Assembly (NCBI GenBank): GCA_029262715.1 | Contig: JAJCYX010000267.1 | Span: 1 to 8,842, forward strand | Source: Chloroflexota bacterium | Lineage (GTDB): Bacteria; Chloroflexota; Dehalococcoidia; Lucifugimonadales; Lucifugimonadaceae | Length of the DNA stretch: 8,842 nt | Reading direction: 5' to 3' | Shown: positions 1-6,834 of the stretch, piece after piece | Layout of the letters: each line of letters starts with the position of its first letter | Numbering within the stretch: position 1 is the first letter of the stretch | Translations under genes and position numbers: made by a program | The notes under the pieces: generated by a model | What the model was told of the DNA's origin: nothing | Databases searched by the model: none | Seen by the model: the letters and a program-made list of their open reading frames with translations, nothing else

Positions 1-1
1 A

Positions 2-1576
2 GTCATCGAGAAGCCCAAGCAGGCTGAGCATGGTGACTTCAGCTCTTCGGTAGCGCTTTCGTTGGCACGCGTGATGCGAATGGCGCCGCTGGCGATTGCC
101 GAGCAGATTGTTGCTCACGCGCCTGAAAGTTCACTGATCGACAACACATCGGTCGCAGCTCCGGGCTTTGTGAACTTCGCATTGTCCAGGGAATGGCTCG
201 TCGGCCAGATCGACGAAATCCTGGAAGCCGGAGACGAGTTCGGTAACACATCTGACGGAAAAGGCCAGAAAGTACAGGTCGAGTTCGTCTCCGTGAATCC
301 GACCGGACCGCTGCACGTTGGGCACGCGCGCGGCGCAGTACTGGGCTCAGGTATCGCCAGTGTTCTCGAGGCCGCTGGTTACGACGTGCAGCGTGAGTAC
401 TACGTGAACGATGCTGGTGCGCAGATGCGCGTGTTCTACGACACGTTGTACGCGAGATTCATGCAAGCGGCCGGCATCGATGTGCCACTTCCCGACCCTG
501 CGTACCCGGGTGAATATCTTGCCGAGCTTGCAGCAGATATTTACAAAGAGAATCCTGAACTGACTGAAGCCGATGAAACAGATGTCAAAGCGAAGATCTC
601 TCCAATAGCGCTTGAGCGAACTCTGAACGAAATCAGGGCGGTATTAGGCTCACTCCGCATCGAATATGACAACTGGTTCTATGAATCCTCACTGACCAAC
701 GAAGGGACGCTCGCTAAAGCGCTGGAATTTCTCGAAAAGAACGACTACATCGTGGAGCGAGATGGAGCACGCTGGTTTAGGTCAACGGCGTTCGGTGAGG
801 AAGAGGACGACGTCGTTATCCGGAGTGGCGATCAGATCCCAACCTACTTTGGTACTGACCTCGCCTACCACTACGACAAATTCTTGAATCGACGCTTTGA
901 TCGAGTGATAAATGTCTGGGGTGCCGATCATCACGGTCACGTCAGCAGGCTTGAGGCGGCGGTGAAGGCGCTTGGCGGTGATCCCGAAGACCTCACAATC
1001 ATCCTCAACCAGATCGTCAGCTTCAACAACGAGGGTGAGACGGTCCGCTTCAGCAAACGGAAAGGCAACATTGTCACCGTCGAGGAATTGATCGACGAGG
1101 TTGGTGCCGACGCGTGCCGGTTCATTTTCTTGAGCCGGACGGCAAATGCCCAGATGGAGTTCGACCTGGCACTTGCGACCAAGCAATCGTCAGAGAATCC
1201 GGTCTACTACGTCCAGTACGCGCACGCTCGGCTGGCCGCCATTCTCAGGAATGCGAAAGAGCAGGGCATCGACTCACAGGGTGCTGACATTTCGCTGCTG
1301 AAACATGAAGCCGAACTTGACCTGCTGAGGCGGCTGGTGGACCTGCCTGATATCGTCCACCGTGCGGCAAAAAACCTTGAGCCGCACCACCTGACTTACT
1401 ACGCAATGGAGTTAGCGAAGACACTGCAACGTTTCTACGAACAGTGTCGGGTCATCACAGACGACCCGAACGACCTTCCCGTCACGAAGGCGAGGCTGCG
1501 GTTAGTCGAGGCGGCAAAATCGGTATTCGCACGAACCCTTGACCTGATGGGGATGACGGCACCGGATCGAATGTGA
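2..1576 (+). CDS. argS: Arginyl-tRNA synthetase, 3' part (5' end outside window)
   Basis: ArgS is a cytosolic class I aminoacyl-tRNA synthetase that charges tRNA-Arg with arginine using ATP. The frame is open from base 2, before the first internal ATG-type codon, and the residues there (EKPKQAEHGDFSSSVALSLA) match the family's N-terminal additional domain. The gene is therefore cut by the window edge, and about 30-40 residues are probably missing from a usual 550-560. The HIGH signature appears as HVGH in NPTGPLHVGHARGAVLG, with HVGH at 314-325. The KMSKS-equivalent loop is FSKRKGN at 1049-1069. The C-terminal anticodon-binding (DALR) domain begins near ENPVYYVQYAHAR and ends in the typical APDRM. 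The stop is TGA. The gene converges on the carbonic-anhydrase-like gene, leaving 31 bp between stops with no clear intrinsic terminator. Family assignment is very secure; nothing looks degraded. Confidence 0.97.
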   Translation, partial: VIEKPKQAEHGDFSSSVALSLARVMRMAPLAIAEQIVAHAPESSLIDNTSVAAPGFVNFALSREWLVGQIDEILEAGDEFGNTSDGKGQKVQVEFVSVNPTGPLHVGHARGAVLGSGIASVLEAAGYDVQREYYVNDAGAQMRVFYDTLYARFMQAAGIDVPLPDPAYPGEYLAELAADIYKENPELTEADETDVKAKISPIALERTLNEIRAVLGSLRIEYDNWFYESSLTNEGTLAKALEFLEKNDYIVERDGARWFRSTAFGEEEDDVVIRSGDQIPTYFGTDLAYHYDKFLNRRFDRVINVWGADHHGHVSRLEAAVKALGGDPEDLTIILNQIVSFNNEGETVRFSKRKGNIVTVEELIDEVGADACRFIFLSRTANAQMEFDLALATKQSSENPVYYVQYAHARLAAILRNAKEQGIDSQGADISLLKHEAELDLLRRLVDLPDIVHRAAKNLEPHHLTYYAMELAKTLQRFYEQCRVITDDPNDLPVTKARLRLVEAAKSVFARTLDLMGMTAPDRM

Positions 1577-1607
1577 GCGTTGGTCGGGAAGCGCGCCTGC
1601 TCCTCGA

Positions 1608-2123
1608 CTACTCGAACGTGCCTTCTGCCCGGTACCGTTCAATTCGTCGGACGTAAGATTCAGCGGCTCTTCGCTGCAGTTCTTCGTGGCGCTCTTTGAT
1701 CTCACCGAGCGCCTTACCCGGAGTTCCACGGATTAGAGAACGCGGAGGAAATATCTGGTTCTCGGTAATCGTCGAACCTGCGGCAACCAGGCACTCTTCC
1801 CCCAGCTGAACACCGTCGTTGAGCACTGCGCCGTTGCCAATCAGTGATCCGTTTCCGATATCCCGTGCGTGGCAAACCACCCCGTGTCCTATCGTCACTC
1901 CGTCTCCGATGAACGCATCGGCATCGGCGTGTAGAACCGAGTTGTCCTGAATATTGCTGCCAGCACCGATAGTAATTCGACCGCTGTCGGCTCTTATGAC
2001 CGTGCCCGGCCAGACGCTGGAGCGAGGTCCAATAACCACGTCTCCGATGATGTACGCAGCCTCACTGACGAACGCTTCCGGGTCGATCACTGGAGATTTC
2101 CCGCCAAGACTTTTCAGAGTCAC
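1608..2123 (-). CDS. Gamma-carbonic-anhydrase-like hexapeptide-repeat protein
   Basis: This 171-residue protein has the left-handed beta-helix pattern of the gamma carbonic anhydrase/YrdA/PaaY group, with repeated hexapeptides such as IGDVVIG, IGAGSN, IGDGVTIG and IGNGAV over residues 25-120, then a charged C-terminal helix (about 138-168). Residues R44, D46, Q59, D60, H65, H80 and H85 fall where the archaeal enzyme Cam has its Arg, Asp, Gln, Asp and three zinc-binding His, so a trimeric metal site is likely. The spacing H65-H80 is short, so Cam's acidic proton-shuttle loop is missing, as in YrdA-type members whose activity is often unproven. The start is GTG, with GAGG five bases upstream, and overlaps the lipoprotein stop as GTGA, suggesting translational coupling. 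It is the last gene of the gat operon. It could hydrate CO2 or be an inactive or acyltransferase-like relative; I cannot tell which. Confidence 0.9.
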   Translation of the reverse strand: MTLKSLGGKSPVIDPEAFVSEAAYIIGDVVIGPRSSVWPGTVIRADSGRITIGAGSNIQDNSVLHADADAFIGDGVTIGHGVVCHARDIGNGSLIGNGAVLNDGVQLGEECLVAAGSTITENQIFPPRSLIRGTPGKALGEIKERHEELQRRAAESYVRRIERYRAEGTFE

Positions 2124-2551
2124 GGGAGCCTCGGGAAAGACAGGTCTAGCTCAAGGAGTTGCGGCTGGGTAGATGCAGCGTAAGTGAACGTCTCTTCAGC
2201 CTGGACAGTTGGTCCGTCAGGGTTGCCAAGGTGGAACGTGATTTCTCCGCCGAAGTCACTGGCGTCGATAGGTGTCACTGACACGTTGAGGTATTCACCC
2301 GGCCTGATTGCGTCGTTGAACGGACCCCGACCGTCTCCAAGCCTCGCAAACATCCGAATACCTTGTGGTCCCGGCTCTCCAGCCACGGTGAACTTGCCTG
2401 AGAAAACGTACGGAAAAAAGACTTGTGGTCCACCGGAGTTTGCTGGAGTACTCGTTGGATCAAGGTCATCGCTTGAACAGGCCACGGCCAGAACCGCGAT
2501 TGCCGCGATGACGGCTACCAGAAATCTCAGATTCCAAGCTCTGCTGATCAT
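2120..2551 (-). CDS. Small predicted lipoprotein with beta-sandwich-like domain
   Basis: This 143-residue protein has a clear lipoprotein signal peptide: a basic n-region (residues 1-9), a hydrophobic core (10-24) and Cys25 in LAVAC, followed by SSDD. It is therefore probably lipid-anchored outside the cytoplasmic membrane. A Thr/Pro/Ser/Gly linker follows (about 30-42). The rest (44-143) alternates hydrophobic and polar residues with Gly/Pro turns (FPYVFSGKFTVAGEPGPQG, then FGGEITFHLGN, ending LLELDLSFP), which looks like one small beta-sandwich. I recall similar modules in Chloroflexota surface proteins but cannot name a family. There are no catalytic motifs and no Cys apart from the lipobox. 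The ATG overlaps the gatA stop (ATGA), and its 3' end overlaps the next gene (GTGA), so it is probably co-translated in the gat operon. An AGGAG lies 12 bases before the start, slightly far. The function is unknown. Confidence 0.85.
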   Translation of the reverse strand: MISRAWNLRFLVAVIAAIAVLAVACSSDDLDPTSTPANSGGPQVFFPYVFSGKFTVAGEPGPQGIRMFARLGDGRGPFNDAIRPGEYLNVSVTPIDASDFGGEITFHLGNPDGPTVQAEETFTYAASTQPQLLELDLSFPRLP

Positions 2552-4035
2552 AGTGGCGGATGGCTCCTGTGCCAGTTGGTCACTTGCTCATAAGCGTGTG
2601 CGACCTGAAGCACGGTCCGGTCACCAAACTGCGGTCCGATCACCTGCAACCCGACAGGCAAGCCTTCCGACATGCCACATGGCACGGATATTGCGGGAAG
2701 TCCGGCGATGTTGACCGGAATCGTGCATATGTCCGCCAGGTACATCTGGAGCGGGTCGTCCATCTTTGCGCCAATTTCGAACGCGACAGACGGAGAAGTT
2801 GGCGTGATTAGAGCGTCGAACCTGCCGAACGCCTCAATGAACTCCTGGCGAATCAGCGTTCGCACCTGTTGAGCTTTCTTGTAGTAAGCGTCGTAATAGC
2901 CGGCTGACAACGCGTAGGTCCCGATCAAGATTCGACGCTTCACCTCATCGCCGAACATCTCTCCGCGAGTGTGCTGGCTGACTTCGGCAGCCGTAGTAAG
3001 TCCATCGGCGACGGATGCTCCATACTTCATGCCGTCGTAACGAGACAGGTTTGCTGAGGCCTCGGAAGGGGCGATGATGTAGTAAACCGCAAGAGCCTGG
3101 TTCGTGAGTGGAAGCGAAGTCTCTTCGATAGTCGCTCCCTGTGATCGCAACTCCTCCACGGCCTCTTCAAATGCTGTTCGCACGCCCGGTTCGATGCCGT
3201 CGACGAGGTACTCCTTGGGTACTCCCAGCCGCATCCCGTCAACGCTTTCGCCGAGCTTTGCGCCAAAATCCTTGAACGGCGCTTTTACCGAAGTTGAATC
3301 TTTGGAGTCGTGAGACGCGATCACATTCAGTACGTCTGCGCAGTCACGAACATCTCGCGTAATCGGCCCGATCTGATCCAGTGAACTTGCAAATGCGATG
3401 AGTCCGTAACGACTTACGAGCCCGTAGGTGGGCTTCATACCAACGACTCCGCACAATGCCGCTGGTTGCCGAATGGACCCGCCGGTGTCGGAGCCAAGCG
3501 CAACCGCACATTCACCGGCCGCTACGGCTGCGGCAGGGCCGCCTGAACTACCACCGGGAACTCGGTTCGTATCCCACGGATTTTTCACTGGGCCAAAAGC
3601 AGAGTGTTCATTGGACGAGCCCATTGCGAATTCGTCCAGATTTCCTTTCCCAACAATGACCGCACCGGCCTCATTGAGACGGGAAACGACCTCAGCATCG
3701 AATGGAGGCACATAGCCGCTGAGAATTCTGGATGCCGCAGTGGTCTCGATTCCTGCTGTGGACATGTTGTCTTTGACCAGGATCGGAATACCTGTCAGTG
3801 GCCCCGGTTCAGGACCGGAACCTCGGAGGCGTCGATCAGCAGCAGAGGCCGATTCGAGAGCGGTTTCAGCGGTGGTTTTGAGAACGGCGTTGATCTCACC
3901 GTCAATCGCTGAAATTCTAGAAATAGTGTCGTTCGTGAGTTCAGATGAAGAGATCTCTCTGGAATCCAGCTTTTTCCGTATCTCGTGGGCCGGCAGATAG
4001 TGGTTTTCCGAGGAACGCGAAACTCTGTTGACCAT
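2548..4035 (-). CDS. gatA: Asp/Glu-tRNA amidotransferase subunit A
   Basis: GatA is the glutaminase subunit of GatCAB. It releases ammonia from glutamine, which GatB uses to turn Glu-tRNA(Gln) or Asp-tRNA(Asn) into the amidated form in the cytosol. At 495 residues it has normal length. The amidase-signature triad is intact: Lys88 in ILVKDN, cis-Ser163 in GGSSGG, and nucleophile Ser187 in GSDTGGSIRQP. These are each nine residues later than Lys79, Ser154 and Ser178 of the staphylococcal enzyme. The ATG is forced as the most upstream start because the gatC stop lies in the same frame two codons earlier. There is no good Shine-Dalgarno, so translation probably depends on ribosomes ending gatC. 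It lies 6 bp after gatC and overlaps the lipoprotein gene by 4 bp. Annotation is secure; gatB must be elsewhere if the complex works. Confidence 0.97.
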   Translation of the reverse strand: MVNRVSRSSENHYLPAHEIRKKLDSREISSSELTNDTISRISAIDGEINAVLKTTAETALESASAADRRLRGSGPEPGPLTGIPILVKDNMSTAGIETTAASRILSGYVPPFDAEVVSRLNEAGAVIVGKGNLDEFAMGSSNEHSAFGPVKNPWDTNRVPGGSSGGPAAAVAAGECAVALGSDTGGSIRQPAALCGVVGMKPTYGLVSRYGLIAFASSLDQIGPITRDVRDCADVLNVIASHDSKDSTSVKAPFKDFGAKLGESVDGMRLGVPKEYLVDGIEPGVRTAFEEAVEELRSQGATIEETSLPLTNQALAVYYIIAPSEASANLSRYDGMKYGASVADGLTTAAEVSQHTRGEMFGDEVKRRILIGTYALSAGYYDAYYKKAQQVRTLIRQEFIEAFGRFDALITPTSPSVAFEIGAKMDDPLQMYLADICTIPVNIAGLPAISVPCGMSEGLPVGLQVIGPQFGDRTVLQVAHAYEQVTNWHRSHPPL

Positions 4036-4041
4036 AGGATG

Positions 4042-4332
4042 CTAGTCCATCACCGCGCTAACCCGTATGAACTCACCACTCGTCGCAGGAGCGTTGCGAA
4101 GAACCTCTTCACGGTCGAGTGGCGCCGCAGAGTCGTCACTTCGAAGTACAGTGGTCGAGTCAGTGGCATGCCCTGTTGGTTCGACGCCGGTGGTATCTAC
4201 CTCTTGAAGAGATTGAACATGCGCCAGAATGCCGGTCAACTGATGGCGGTACGTCTCGACTTCCTGATCTGTGAGGTACAGGTTTGCCAGGCGGGCTACG
4301 TAGCGGACTTCGTCTGGAGTGAGTGATTCCAT
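4042..4332 (-). CDS. gatC: Asp/Glu-tRNA amidotransferase subunit C
   Basis: GatC is a small subunit that wraps around and stabilises GatA and GatB in the tRNA-dependent amidotransferase. The protein has 96 residues, the usual size. It shows the family's N-terminal helix pattern (LTPDEVRYVARLANLYLTD, residues 4-22), the middle helix with LTGILAHVQSLQEVDTTGVEP, and the conserved tail LREEVLRNAP-like segment (LDREEVLRNAPATSGEFIRV). The ATG matches where other GatC proteins begin. There is no purine-rich Shine-Dalgarno just upstream: on the coding strand the bases before ATG read CCTCCCACTCAAT. It is the first gene of the leftward gatC-gatA-lipoprotein-carbonic-anhydrase operon, and a weak candidate promoter lies about 110 bp upstream. 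Its stop is in frame with gatA, six bases ahead of it. Confidence 0.95.
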   Translation of the reverse strand: MESLTPDEVRYVARLANLYLTDQEVETYRHQLTGILAHVQSLQEVDTTGVEPTGHATDSTTVLRSDDSAAPLDREEVLRNAPATSGEFIRVSAVMD

Positions 4333-4446
4333 ATTGAGTGGGAGGCGAATGATTGGCTTGAACTGAACCTGCGATTGTCGTCTGGTATTGAATTGGACCG
4401 TGCCCAGGGTGGTTGCCTGGAAAGGACTTAAAAAACGGCCAGAGTG

Positions 4447-4473
4447 AGTTTAGCAAACAAACATGGATGACAA
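4447..4473 (-). promoter_or_regulatory. Candidate gatC operon promoter
   Basis: On the minus strand TTGTCA (4473-4468, five of six matches to TTGACA) is followed after 15 bases by TAAACT (4452-4447), preceded by TGC as in an extended -10. Predicted transcription would start near 4440, leaving a leader of about 108 nt before gatC. The 15-bp spacer is short, so this is only a candidate. Confidence 0.35.
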
Positions 4474-4482
4474 TCGGTGTTA

Positions 4483-4510
4483 GTGAGCTACTGAAGGCGA
4501 TATCGCTCAC
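4483..4510. repeat. Inverted repeat between divergent promoters
   Basis: GTGAGC (4483-4488) and GCTCAC (4505-4510) form a perfect inverted repeat with 16 bases between, and the palindrome GCGATATCGC (4497-4506) overlaps its right arm. It lies just upstream of the pyrG -35 box (4517) and upstream of the gatC candidate promoter, where a protein-binding site could serve both. No known regulator motif is recognised. Confidence 0.4.
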
Positions 4511-4516
4511 GATGGA

Positions 4517-4546
4517 TTGACAGCCTCGAAATGTGCCGCCTAGAAT
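4517..4546 (+). promoter_or_regulatory. Probable pyrG promoter
   Basis: A perfect TTGACA (4517-4522), an 18-base spacer, then TAGAAT (4541-4546, five of six matches to TATAAT) form a near-consensus housekeeping sigma-70/sigma-A promoter facing pyrG. The start site would be near 4553, leaving an untranslated leader of about 180 nt. Confidence 0.65.
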
Positions 4547-4633
4547 CAGAGTGTTCCCGCTAAGTTAACCGCCACTCTGGCCGAAGAAACGCGGGAGCCT
4601 CATTAGAGGTTTGCCATTCATTCGAGTTCCAAT

Positions 4634-4673
4634 TGTGAACCCAGATGTGAACCTGGCCTGATTCAATTAGGCC
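4634..4673 (+). promoter_or_regulatory. Repeat and stem-loop in pyrG leader
   Basis: TGTGAACC occurs twice with a 12-base period (4634-4641 and 4646-4653). Right after it GGCCTGAT (4655-4662) can pair with ATTAGGCC (4666-4673) as an 8-bp stem with one G-U pair and a 3-base loop. An alternative helix pairs CCAG (4641-4644) with CTGG (4653-4656), which overlaps the first stem, so the two are mutually exclusive. No U-tract follows, so this is not a simple attenuator. Confidence 0.4.
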
Positions 4674-4734
4674 CGGATATGCAACCCACTCTCCGCCCGC
4701 AACCCTTTCTCGATACGCGCCTGGCAGGTGTTAG

Positions 4735-6435
4735 TTGACTCGTTACATTTTCGTGACCGGTGGTGTCGTGAGTTCCCTGGGTAAGGGAATAGCAGCCGCT
4801 TCTATTGGCCGGATGTTGAAGAGCAGAGGCCTGAGCGTTTCAGTTTTGAAGCTCGATCCGTACCTGAATGTCGACCCGGGAACGATGTCCCCATATCAGC
4901 ATGGTGAAGTGTTTGTAACTATCGATGGGTCCGAAACCGATCTCGATCTCGGTCACTATGAGCGCTTTATTGACGTAGAACTAACCTCTCTGTCGAATGT
5001 GACCGCCGGTCAGATCTACACGGAGATCATCGGTAAAGAGAGATCAGGGATCTATCTGGGTGGGACTATCCAGATCATCCCGCACGTTACAGACGCCATT
5101 AAGGGACACATCAAGGCGCTGGCCGAACAGTCTGGCGCTGACGTGATACTGGTTGAGGTGGGCGGGACGGTCGGCGACATTGAAGGTCAGCCGTTTTTGG
5201 AGGCGATAAGACAGGTGCGCGGAGATGTAGGGCGGGAAAACACTTTCTACATCCATGTAACGCTACTGCCGTTCCTCGGCTCCACTAAGGAGCTGAAGAC
5301 AAAGCCAACTCAGCATAGTGTGCAGGCTTTGCGCAGCATGGGAGTCCACCCGGACGCGATCATTGGCCGCGCTGACCATGAGGTCGACCAGGACGTAAAA
5401 GACAAGATCGCCCGCTTCTGTGACGTCCGGCCCGAGAACGTATTCGGTCTACCAACGCTGGACAGCGTCTACAAGGTGCCTGTTCACCTGGAAGAACAGG
5501 GCGTAGGAAGCACAATCTCAAAAGCTTTGGGTCTCCCGGACATTGAGCCGGACCTTGCCTACTGGCGCCACATTGCCGAAATCGAGGATGACGAGGAAGA
5601 CCCTCTTCGAATTGCAGTCGTAGGCAAGTATGTTGAGTTACACGACTCTTATCTTTCTGTCGCCGAGGCACTTCGCCACGCCGGGTTCCACCACGGTAAA
5701 AATATCCAGATCGACTGGATATCGTCTGAAGAGATTGAAGAAAAAGGTCCGGGGAAACTGCTTGGTTCGGCAGTCGGGATACTTGTTCCTGGCGGGTTCG
5801 GGCCGCGCGGCATTGAGGGCATGATCGCAACCGCCACCTACGCAAGGGAGCGGAATATTCCCTACCTGGGACTGTGTCTTGGGATGCAGGTGATGGTCAT
5901 TGAGTATGCCCGCAACATTCTCGGCTTGCCTAAAGCCAACTCTCTGGAACTCGACGAATCCACCGATGACCCCGTCATTAACATCATGGAAGGTCAAGAA
6001 GGGCTGGTCGATACTGGTGGGACGATGAGGTTAGGCCAGTATCCATGCAGGCTAAGAGATGGCACGCGTGCGCGAGAAGCGTACGGAGTCGAACTTGTAA
6101 AGGAACGGCATCGCCACCGGTATGAGTACAACAACGACTACCGAATTCGGTTGGAAGAGGCAGGGTTGGTCGCCAGCGGTGTTGCGCCGGACGACTCTCT
6201 TGTTGAAATCACTGAGGTCTACGATCATCCATTTATGGTCGGTAGCCAGTTTCATCCGGAATTTGCATCAAGACCCGAAAAGGCCCATCCACTATTCCGA
6301 GAATTCGTGCATGCCGCATGCAACATATTGCGTGAAGGCGAACAGTTCGAGCTTCCAGCAAGCGAGAACGAAAACCCGGCCGGTAGCGACGGTCATGGGC
6401 TAGAAGTCGGCACTCTAGCTTCCGCAGAAGAGTAG
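4735..6435 (+). CDS. pyrG: CTP synthase (glutamine hydrolysing)
   Basis: PyrG makes CTP from UTP, ATP and glutamine in the cytosol, the last step of pyrimidine nucleotide synthesis. The 566-residue protein has both domains. The synthetase half (about 1-268) carries the P-loop SSLGKG (13-18), the Mg/ATP residue Asp71 in DLDLGHYERF, and Glu141 in VEVGGTVGDIE. The class I glutaminase half (about 290-535) has nucleophile Cys381 in GLCLGMQ, with His507 and Glu509 in FHPEF. The acidic tail after 540 looks non-conserved. The start is TTG. An in-frame TAG sits immediately before it, and the next start-type codons lie inside the conserved IFVTGG region, so TTG is effectively forced. A modest AGGTG is four bases upstream. 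It is a single gene, divergent from gatC and followed by rho in the same direction across about 400 bp. Confidence 0.98.
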   Translation: MTRYIFVTGGVVSSLGKGIAAASIGRMLKSRGLSVSVLKLDPYLNVDPGTMSPYQHGEVFVTIDGSETDLDLGHYERFIDVELTSLSNVTAGQIYTEIIGKERSGIYLGGTIQIIPHVTDAIKGHIKALAEQSGADVILVEVGGTVGDIEGQPFLEAIRQVRGDVGRENTFYIHVTLLPFLGSTKELKTKPTQHSVQALRSMGVHPDAIIGRADHEVDQDVKDKIARFCDVRPENVFGLPTLDSVYKVPVHLEEQGVGSTISKALGLPDIEPDLAYWRHIAEIEDDEEDPLRIAVVGKYVELHDSYLSVAEALRHAGFHHGKNIQIDWISSEEIEEKGPGKLLGSAVGILVPGGFGPRGIEGMIATATYARERNIPYLGLCLGMQVMVIEYARNILGLPKANSLELDESTDDPVINIMEGQEGLVDTGGTMRLGQYPCRLRDGTRAREAYGVELVKERHRHRYEYNNDYRIRLEEAGLVASGVAPDDSLVEITEVYDHPFMVGSQFHPEFASRPEKAHPLFREFVHAACNILREGEQFELPASENENPAGSDGHGLEVGTLASAEE

Positions 6436-6465
6436 GAGAACCGTAAAGACTGGGTTGCGGACTTG

Positions 6466-6494
6466 TTGTCCACATAGACCGCAAATGCTATGAT
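6466..6494 (+). promoter_or_regulatory. Probable rho promoter (extended -10)
   Basis: TTGTCC (6466-6471, four of six to TTGACA), a 17-base spacer, and TATGAT (6489-6494, five of six to TATAAT) preceded by TGC, as in an extended -10 element. The start site would be near 6501. It lies 31 bp after the pyrG stop and faces rho. Confidence 0.6.
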
Positions 6495-6748
6495 GAAGTA
6501 AGACCGAAGCATATTTTGCTCCTGTCTTCCCCCCGGCGATCATTCACTGATTGCCATTGTGTGCCCCGGAATCCTGTGATCGTATCGGTCCTGGTTGAAG
6601 CCAGATCGACTAGCACTCGAATCCAGATCGAACACAAATAGTCTGCCGAATTCACCTCTTAGATTGAACTTGGCAGAGCCTGAAACAGGCACTAAATCTA
6701 CTTTTTCAGATACTCACCAGAGTCACATCTCAAATTGTTCCGATCTTT

Positions 6749-6770
6749 GTTGACGCGCTAGTCGCGTAAC
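6749..6770 (+). repeat. Bulged hairpin in rho leader
   Basis: GTT (6749-6751), a bulged G, then ACGCG (6753-6757) pair with CGCGT (6763-6767) and AAC (6768-6770) around the loop CTAGT. It sits about 50 bases before the rho Shine-Dalgarno. No U-tract follows, so it is not a terminator. Confidence 0.4.
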
Positions 6771-6817
6771 AGCAAGAGATCCAAACAGAACTTGAAAAAG
6801 TCACTACCACCAACACC

Positions 6818-6834
6818 AGGAGGAATTCGACCTG
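6818..6834 (+). promoter_or_regulatory. Shine-Dalgarno and CTG start of rho
   Basis: AGGAGG (6818-6823), the best ribosome-binding site in the window, is followed after 8 bases by CTG (6832-6834) in the rho frame. No ATG, GTG or TTG occurs in that frame between the stop at 6793-6795 and the TTG at 6961. This site decides the start of rho in favour of CTG. Confidence 0.65.

Larger units (their letters stand above)
4333..4734. other. Divergent gatC/pyrG intergenic regulatory region
   Basis: This 402-bp stretch separates the leftward gat operon from rightward pyrG, and I see no credible gene in it. It holds a strong rightward promoter (4517-4546), a weaker leftward one (4447-4473), an inverted repeat between them (4483-4510), a CCAGG-N7-CCTGG hairpin (4404-4420) in the gat leader, and a pyrG leader of about 180 nt with a tandem TGTGAACC repeat and stem-loops. 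Promoter and hairpin calls are by eye. Confidence 0.7.
6436..6831 (+). other. pyrG-rho intergenic region and long rho leader
   Basis: This 396-bp stretch shows no convincing gene. It holds the rho promoter (6466-6494), which predicts a roughly 330-nt leader. Within the leader are a run of six C (6529-6534), a small hairpin GCCTG-AAA-CAGGC (6678-6690) with a T5 run ten to fifteen bases later, a hairpin at 6749-6770, and a G-poor, C-rich stretch (about 6801-6817) just before the Shine-Dalgarno. I see no clear terminator for pyrG. Rho autoregulation through its leader is established in Escherichia coli; that it applies here is an inference. Confidence 0.6.

Noticed and set aside
782..1186. 134-codon open frame on the minus strand inside argS
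   Set aside because: It lies wholly inside well-conserved argS coding sequence and its translation resembles no known protein; shadow frame.
2184..2714. 176-codon open frame on the plus strand over the lipoprotein and gatA ends
   Set aside because: It is antisense to two supported genes, and the lipoprotein has a signal peptide and coupled start/stop overlaps that the antisense frame lacks.
4404..4420. CCAGG-N7-CCTGG as a terminator near gatC
   Set aside because: The T-run lies upstream of the stem for leftward transcription and an A-run follows on the plus strand, so it cannot be an intrinsic terminator in either direction.
5360..5845. 161-codon Arg/Pro-rich frame on the minus strand inside pyrG
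   Set aside because: Antisense to the conserved CTP synthase; composition is that of a shadow frame.
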